From positions 30,267 through 94,266 of the forward strand of contig NZIP01000041.1 in NCBI GenBank assembly GCA_002691645.1: 64,000 bases of DNA, read 5' to 3'. Below the pieces are notes generated by a model, which saw only the letters and a program-made list of their open reading frames with translations, searched no databases and was not told where the DNA came from. This document shows, one piece after another, positions 58,735 through 64,000 of the stretch. A program made the position numbers and the translations under genes. The stretch is from Flavobacteriaceae bacterium (GTDB lineage: Bacteria; Bacteroidota; Bacteroidia; Flavobacteriales; Flavobacteriaceae). Each line of letters begins with the position of its first letter. Positions within the stretch are counted from its first letter, which is position 1.

Positions 58735-59730
58735 ATGTATCAAAAAAATACAATTAAAACGATACGCTGGGGAATAATTGGTTTGGGTGCAATAGCCAAC
58801 GACTTTGCGAGTGACCTCAATAGGGTTTCAAACACTGTAATTCAAGGGGTTGCCTCAAGGTCATCGACAAAGGCTAAAGATTTCGCAAAGAAGCACAAGG
58901 CCCAAAAATTCTACGATTCTTACGTTGATTTGTTGGCAGATGAAAGTATTGATGTAGTCTACATTGCGACCCCTCATCATTTGCACTTGGAGTGGACCCT
59001 TAAAGCGATTAAAGCTAAAAAAGCGGTTTTATGTGAAAAACCTTTAGGCCTTAACGCCCTTCAAGTTCGGCAAATGATGAATGCCGCAAAAAGCGAAAAA
59101 GTTTTTTTAATGGAAGCCCTTTGGACAAGGTTTAATCCTACTATGGAGGCGGTTTTAAAACAATTAAAGTCCAATCCCATTGGTAAATTGAGATTACTCA
59201 AGGCTGATTTTTGTTTTCACGCCTTAGATCAAAGCACAGAGCACCGAATTTTTAATCTAGAATTGGCAGGAGGTTCAATTTTAGACATTGGAATATATCC
59301 CGTTTTTTTAGCTTATATCCTCTTTGGCAAACCACAAGAAATCAAAGCCTATAGTCAATTTCATCAAGGGGGTAGTGAATTGCAAACCTCAGTACTTCTC
59401 AATTATCAAGATTGTCAAGCGCAACTTTTTAGCAGTTTTGCCTTTAGAAGTGAAATGAAAGCGCAACTGTACGGAGAAAAAGGTCAGCTTTGTATCGATG
59501 CAGATTGGTTTCAAAGTGACTCTTATCGACTACTAACTCAAGAAGGAGAACAGGTCTACAACCACCCTAAAAAAGGAATTGGATTCTGTCATGAAATTGA
59601 AGCGGTCAATACTGCGCTTCGCAAGGGGAAAACAGAAGAAGCGCGTTGGACTCTTCAAAATTCATTGGAGCTCATTGAACTTTTAGATGAAATCAGAAAA
59701 CAAGTAGGCGCCATTTATGACTTTGAATAG
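58735..59730 (+). CDS. Gfo/Idh/MocA-family oxidoreductase
   Basis: IRWGIIGLGAIANDFA, VYIATPHHLHLEWTLKAIKAKKAVLCEKPLGLN. Confidence 0.92.
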   Translation: MYQKNTIKTIRWGIIGLGAIANDFASDLNRVSNTVIQGVASRSSTKAKDFAKKHKAQKFYDSYVDLLADESIDVVYIATPHHLHLEWTLKAIKAKKAVLCEKPLGLNALQVRQMMNAAKSEKVFLMEALWTRFNPTMEAVLKQLKSNPIGKLRLLKADFCFHALDQSTEHRIFNLELAGGSILDIGIYPVFLAYILFGKPQEIKAYSQFHQGGSELQTSVLLNYQDCQAQLFSSFAFRSEMKAQLYGEKGQLCIDADWFQSDSYRLLTQEGEQVYNHPKKGIGFCHEIEAVNTALRKGKTEEARWTLQNSLELIELLDEIRKQVGAIYDFE

Positions 59731-59732
59731 CC

Positions 59733-61106
59733 TTATTCTGATTTATAACCTAACTTTTTTTCGATACTTTCAATCATCACATTGGCGATATCCTTTCCTG
59801 TGTTGCTTTCAATACCCTGAAGTCCTGGTGAAGAATTGACCTCCAACAACAAGGGACCTCTGTTAGAACGAATAATATCTACCCCAGCAACAGTCAAATC
59901 TAAAGCCTTTGCGGCCTTGACGGCAAGTTTTCGCTCGTCAGGGGTAATTCGAACTCTTGAGGTAGTCCCACCCTGATGCAAGTTGGCTCTAAAATCTCCT
60001 TTCTTTGCTTTACGTTGAATAGAGGCAACCACCTTTCCGTTAACCACGAAACAACGAATGTCTTGGCCATTGGCTTCTTTGATAAATTCTTGAACGAGGA
60101 TTTTGGTTTGTACACTCTTGAAGGCGTTGATTACACTTTCTGCCGCCTTATTGGTCTCGGCCAAAACTACTCCTACCCCTTGAGTACTTTCCAATAATTT
60201 GATGATTAAGGGTGCTCCATCGACCATGTTGATGAGGTCTTTGGTATCCCTTGGAGAAATCGCAAAGCCCGTAACTGGAATTTGGATATTGTTTTTAGAA
60301 AAGAGCTGAGAAGCGTATAATTTATCTCGAGAATGGGTGATTGATTGTGCTGAATTTAAACAGTATACACCTAGATTATCGAACTGACGCAATAGGGCAC
60401 AGGCATAAAAAGTAACAGAAGGTTTGATTCTTGGAATCACCGCATCGAACTTATCTAAAATACTACCACCTCGATATCTGATTTCAGGAGAACCCGCATC
60501 GAGTTTCATATAGGTATTAACCACATTGAGAAATACCATTTTGTGACCTCTTGCCTCTCCTGCTTCTATGATTCTTTTGTTACTGTACAATTCAGGATTA
60601 CTGGCCAATACACCAATGGTAAGCCCTGTTTTGGGTTTGATTTTATCGCTGTATTTTTCTTTGAGCTCCTCCTCAGTATAGTCACCCTGACAAAAACTCT
60701 TTGAAGGATCAACCAAATAACGACCATTAATAGCCTCTCTTCCCAAGAGCATTCGGTACTCCATGGTTTCGCGATTGGCTAAGGTCAGTTCAATTTCAAA
60801 AGACTCATCAGCAATTTGAACTTTGGTTTTAATGACAGGTCTTTTTTCTGCAACACCTTGCGAAGATTTCACCTGTCTCATATCTTCTACTTTGGCTTGA
60901 CACAAAACAGAAATACTTCTGTTTTCTTGAACGGGATACACCTCAAACCGCACCCATTTTTCTAAGTCTTTTTCGAAAATTTTGATTTTGCTCGCCTGAA
61001 TAGACGAAGTTTTGGCTCCTGAATCTATTCGAGCCTTTATCGCGGGAATGCTCAAGTCGTCAAACTGACACCACTCTTCAGACCCCAATAAGTTTAAGTC
61101 GTTCAT
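59733..61106 (-). CDS. fusion of retropepsin-like/'Zn_protease' (RimB-like) domain with RimK-type ATP-grasp ligase
   Basis: N-term LSIPAIKARIDSGAKTSSIQASKI...RMLLGREAI; C-term RimK-like SAQSITHSRDKLYASQLFSKNNIQIPVT...PLLLEVNSSPGLQGIE. Confidence 0.9.
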   Translation of the reverse strand: MNDLNLLGSEEWCQFDDLSIPAIKARIDSGAKTSSIQASKIKIFEKDLEKWVRFEVYPVQENRSISVLCQAKVEDMRQVKSSQGVAEKRPVIKTKVQIADESFEIELTLANRETMEYRMLLGREAINGRYLVDPSKSFCQGDYTEEELKEKYSDKIKPKTGLTIGVLASNPELYSNKRIIEAGEARGHKMVFLNVVNTYMKLDAGSPEIRYRGGSILDKFDAVIPRIKPSVTFYACALLRQFDNLGVYCLNSAQSITHSRDKLYASQLFSKNNIQIPVTGFAISPRDTKDLINMVDGAPLIIKLLESTQGVGVVLAETNKAAESVINAFKSVQTKILVQEFIKEANGQDIRCFVVNGKVVASIQRKAKKGDFRANLHQGGTTSRVRITPDERKLAVKAAKALDLTVAGVDIIRSNRGPLLLEVNSSPGLQGIESNTGKDIANVMIESIEKKLGYKSE

Positions 61107-61199
61107 CTTAAATACAATTGTTAGCTTAAAAAATCTACTGAACTTGTTGTAATTCAGAAAAATCGCCGCAAATTTAGTTTAAAAATGAATCCAAAAACA

Positions 61200-61241
61200 A
61201 AACCCGTAAAAAAAGAAAAAATATCCTTTTTTTACGGGTTG
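61200..61241. terminator. bidirectional intrinsic terminator
   Basis: AACCCGTAAAAAAAG...CCTTTTTTTACGGGTT long hairpin between rimK-like and OMP genes. Confidence 0.75.
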
Positions 61242-61272
61242 AAGTATGTTGTATATACGCTTTTAATTCAGC

Positions 61273-61881
61273 TTAAAAAGAGAATCCAAAACCGATGTTT
61301 CCAATCAGCAAGCCTGATTCGTTTACGCCAGGGATCTCTGGAATAGGTTCAGAAAACGATTCTGTTATTCCATTAGAAGTAGCGGTAAAATCGATTGTTT
61401 TAGGTGGTGATCCAAGACCATAACCCGCTTCAATTCTAAAATAGAACACACCTCCGGTCTTAAGACCTAATTTTAAATTGGTTGTACTGATATCCAATCC
61501 TGTGGTAGCAGAGCCTACAACAGAATTTGTTCCATCATCAAATACCAAATCATTAAAGGTAACATCTGTACTAAGTTCAGCAATTCCTGCTCCGATATAG
61601 AATCCTTTTCCTTTAGAACCGAAGTAATAGTTCAATCCGAATTCTGTGTATTTGAGTCCAACTTCTGTATCACCATCTTCAATATCAAAAGCGCCGTAAT
61701 CGATGAAAGGGGCAAAGTGATTGTCTAAGATAGGAAGTACTATTTCTCAATTTAGAGAGAGAATATTAGGCACTCCAACTTTAGCACCCACCGAAATGCG
61801 CTTACTCGATGATGATTCCATTTGCGCTGTTGTAAACTGCACAAAAACTAAAGCCAATAAAACTAATAAGGGTTTTTTCAT
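61273..61881 (-). pseudogene. outer-membrane beta-barrel protein split by in-frame TGA
   Basis: MKKPLLVLLALVFVQFTTAQ signal; SVGAKVGVPNILSLN*EIVLPILDNHFAPFIDYGAF...LNYYFGSKGKGFYIGAGIAEL; TGA at 61747-61749, same frame on both sides. Confidence 0.82.
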
Positions 61882-62006
61882 AATGTTAAGATTTAGATAG
61901 TTCTGTTTGAGGATACAAAATTTTAACACTCTAGTATCTTGCAATCAATAAATTAAGGAAGCCTAACCACACAATAAGACCAAAATTTTGTAGTTTTACA
62001 CTATAG

Positions 62007-62390
62007 ATGAAAGAAACACTTTACAAATCTTTGCACGTTTTAATGGCCTTTTTCGTTTTGGCCAGCACGGTCTCTTGGACGGTTGACAAACACATTTGCA
62101 TGGGAAGAGTCGTTTCGATCTCTGTTTTTGAAAAAGCTCAAGGCTGCGACATGCCGATGGAATCGACCAAAACATGTTGCGAAAACGAAAGCTTCACTGT
62201 TAAAGGTCAAGAAGATTTAAAGTTAAGTCTGACTGAAATCGATTTTGAACCTGTGCTTTTTATTGTAACAGCCCAGAATGATGAGATAGCTGCAGCTGCA
62301 ATTCGCGAAGGGCATTCTCCGCTTTTCTTGTACGACCCACCCCCCTTACTTGAAAACAAGCTCATTCTACAACAGCGATTTTTAATTTGA
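62007..62390 (+). CDS. HYC_CC_PP-family secreted protein
   Basis: 127 aa; HICMGR, TCC, DPPPLL motifs; directly upstream of the CusA-type pump. Confidence 0.7.
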   Translation: MKETLYKSLHVLMAFFVLASTVSWTVDKHICMGRVVSISVFEKAQGCDMPMESTKTCCENESFTVKGQEDLKLSLTEIDFEPVLFIVTAQNDEIAAAAIREGHSPLFLYDPPPLLENKLILQQRFLI

Positions 62391-62483
62391 TTTAAGAGGA
62401 TAAACCCAATCAGTACACATACGATTGGGATTTCGTGTTTGCATCAGAATTCATTGTAAATCCACCTTAAATCTTTGTGATCA

Positions 62484-64000
62484 ATGCTCAATAAAAGCAT
62501 CAACTATTTTATAAAATATCCTTTATTCGCCTTTCTTCTCCTGATTTTATTTTTAGGTTGGGGAAGCATTAACGCCCCTTTTGGTAAGCTTTTTTCGTTT
62601 TTACCCAACGAGTCTGTGGCCGTGGACGCTATTCCAGATTTAGGCGAAAATCAACAAATCGTATATACAACTTGGGAAGGGCAGTCTCCTCAAGACATTG
62701 AAGATCAAATCACCTATCCGCTGACCAGCAGCCTATTAGGTATTCCAGGGGTCAAGACCATACGCAGTAATTCGATGTTCGGTTTTTCAAGCATCTACGT
62801 CATTTTTGATGAGGATGTTGAATTTTACTGGAGTCGAAGTCGAATCGTAGAAAAACTCAATTCACTTCCAAGGAATCTTTTACCCTCTGGCGTGCAACCT
62901 CAACTTGGTCCAGATGCGACAGCACTTGGGCAGCTATTTTGGTATACCCTTGAAGGTCGAGACGAAAATGGCAAGGTCACTGGCGGATGGGACTTGCAAG
63001 AAGTTAGAAGTATTCAAGACTATTATGTCAAATACGCCTTAGCCTCTGCCGAGGGCGTCTCTGAAGTGGCTTCTATCGGCGGTCATGTTGCAGAATATCA
63101 AGTCGATGTAGACCCTGAACTTTTAAAACAATACGGTATTGACCTGCAGCAGGTGGTGCAAGCGGTAAAGCAGACCAATAGAGATATAGGTGCACAAACA
63201 CTTGAAATCAACAAAGTAGAATATCTCGTCAGAGGATTGGGTTATGTCAACTCCATCGAAGATTTAAAAAACACCGTCATCTCTGCTAAAGAATTTAAAT
63301 CTATCCGACTAAAAGACATCGCTAGAATAAGCATAGGGCCTAAAGCCAGAAGAGGAATTTTAGATAAAGAAGGTGCCGAAGTTACTGGAGGTGTGGTTAC
63401 AGCCCGTTATGGAGCTAACCCCATGGAAGTTATATCTGAGGTCAAGAAAAAAATTGAAGAAATTCAAGTCGGCCTGCCCTCTAAAGTCTTAGCTGACGGT
63501 AGAACTTCTCAGTTGACCCTGGTGCCTTTTTACGACCGAAGTGAACTCATTAACGAAACCCTTACCACTCTGCAAGAAGCCCTCACTCTCGAAATTCTGA
63601 TCACCATTTTAGTCGTAGTTGTCATGGTGTTTAACATCAGAGCCTCACTTTTAATCTCGAGTTTGTTGCCTGTTGCGGTGCTGCTGGTATTTATCAGTAT
63701 GAAATTGTTTGGTGTAGAAGCCAATATAGTTGCGCTCTCAGGTATTGCCATTGCCATCGGCACTATGGTAGATATTGGCGTGGTACTTACCGAAAACATT
63801 CTAAGGCATCTCGAACAGAAAACCGAAGACACAGGCATTAAAGAAACAGTTTTTAAAGCGACTAAAGAAGTTTCTGGAGCTATTCTAACCGCTGTATTTA
63901 CGACCATTATCAGTTTTATTCCGATTTTCACCATGATCGGTGCCGAGGGTAAATTATTTAAACCTCTGGCCTTTACCAAAACCATGGCACTGCTTTGGTC
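62484..64000 (+). CDS. CusA/CzcA heavy-metal RND efflux permease, N-terminal part (runs off window)
   Basis: MLNKSINYFIKYPLFAFLLLILFLGWGSINAPFGKL...VAVDAIPDLGENQQIVYTTWEGQSPQDIEDQITYPLTSSLLGIPGVKTIRSNSMFGFSSIYVIF. Confidence 0.92.
   Translation, partial: MLNKSINYFIKYPLFAFLLLILFLGWGSINAPFGKLFSFLPNESVAVDAIPDLGENQQIVYTTWEGQSPQDIEDQITYPLTSSLLGIPGVKTIRSNSMFGFSSIYVIFDEDVEFYWSRSRIVEKLNSLPRNLLPSGVQPQLGPDATALGQLFWYTLEGRDENGKVTGGWDLQEVRSIQDYYVKYALASAEGVSEVASIGGHVAEYQVDVDPELLKQYGIDLQQVVQAVKQTNRDIGAQTLEINKVEYLVRGLGYVNSIEDLKNTVISAKEFKSIRLKDIARISIGPKARRGILDKEGAEVTGGVVTARYGANPMEVISEVKKKIEEIQVGLPSKVLADGRTSQLTLVPFYDRSELINETLTTLQEALTLEILITILVVVVMVFNIRASLLISSLLPVAVLLVFISMKLFGVEANIVALSGIAIAIGTMVDIGVVLTENILRHLEQKTEDTGIKETVFKATKEVSGAILTAVFTTIISFIPIFTMIGAEGKLFKPLAFTKTMALLW

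Noticed and set aside
61747-61749. TGA as selenocysteine codon in the OMP gene
   Set aside because: No SECIS-like hairpin noticed and no selenoprotein-type redox context; a nonsense mutation is simpler.
1-64000. CRISPR array or cas genes
   Set aside because: No regularly spaced direct repeats and no Cas-like ORFs were seen.

Overview
The window is a Bacteroidota/Flavobacteriia-type chromosomal segment. Evidence: AT-rich sequence, TAnnTTTG -7 boxes, a fused exonuclease-DnaE, a HYC_CC_PP protein and a TonB-dependent receptor. Most of it is compact core metabolism. This includes metX/metY behind a SAM-I-type riboswitch, hemW, ruvC, a dinB/dnaE2-like cassette, rpsP-rimM-trmN6, dnaE, trxA, a GH16 and TonB-receptor pair, a sulfur module, folE, a molybdenum-cofactor and xanthine-dehydrogenase-family locus, a retropepsin-like/RimK fusion, and a 3'-truncated CusA-type RND pump. 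The accessory part is about 20.2-32.5 kb. It starts at a tRNA-Asp whose last 24 nt (including 1 nt past the gene) are exactly duplicated 2,975 bp downstream, which looks like an integration scar. It contains a ~138 bp imperfect palindrome reminiscent of an attC site, a repeated upstream leader, gene fragments, and a decayed esterase/CitMHS/AtuA catabolic cluster with a separate disabling lesion in three consecutive genes. Other notable signals are two Crp/Fnr-like GTA-N8-TAC palindromes at identical spacing to their -7 boxes, tandem TGGAA-N3-TTCCA operators before dinB, a three-hairpin ncRNA candidate upstream of a nitroreductase gene, and single in-frame nonsense codons splitting a photolyase and an outer-membrane protein. 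I did not find an unambiguous new multi-gene system. The best candidates for undescribed biology are the att-flanked cassette region, the AtuA/esterase cluster and the small-RNA/operator region at 7.7-7.9 kb. All family calls come from reading motifs by eye; no database searches were run.
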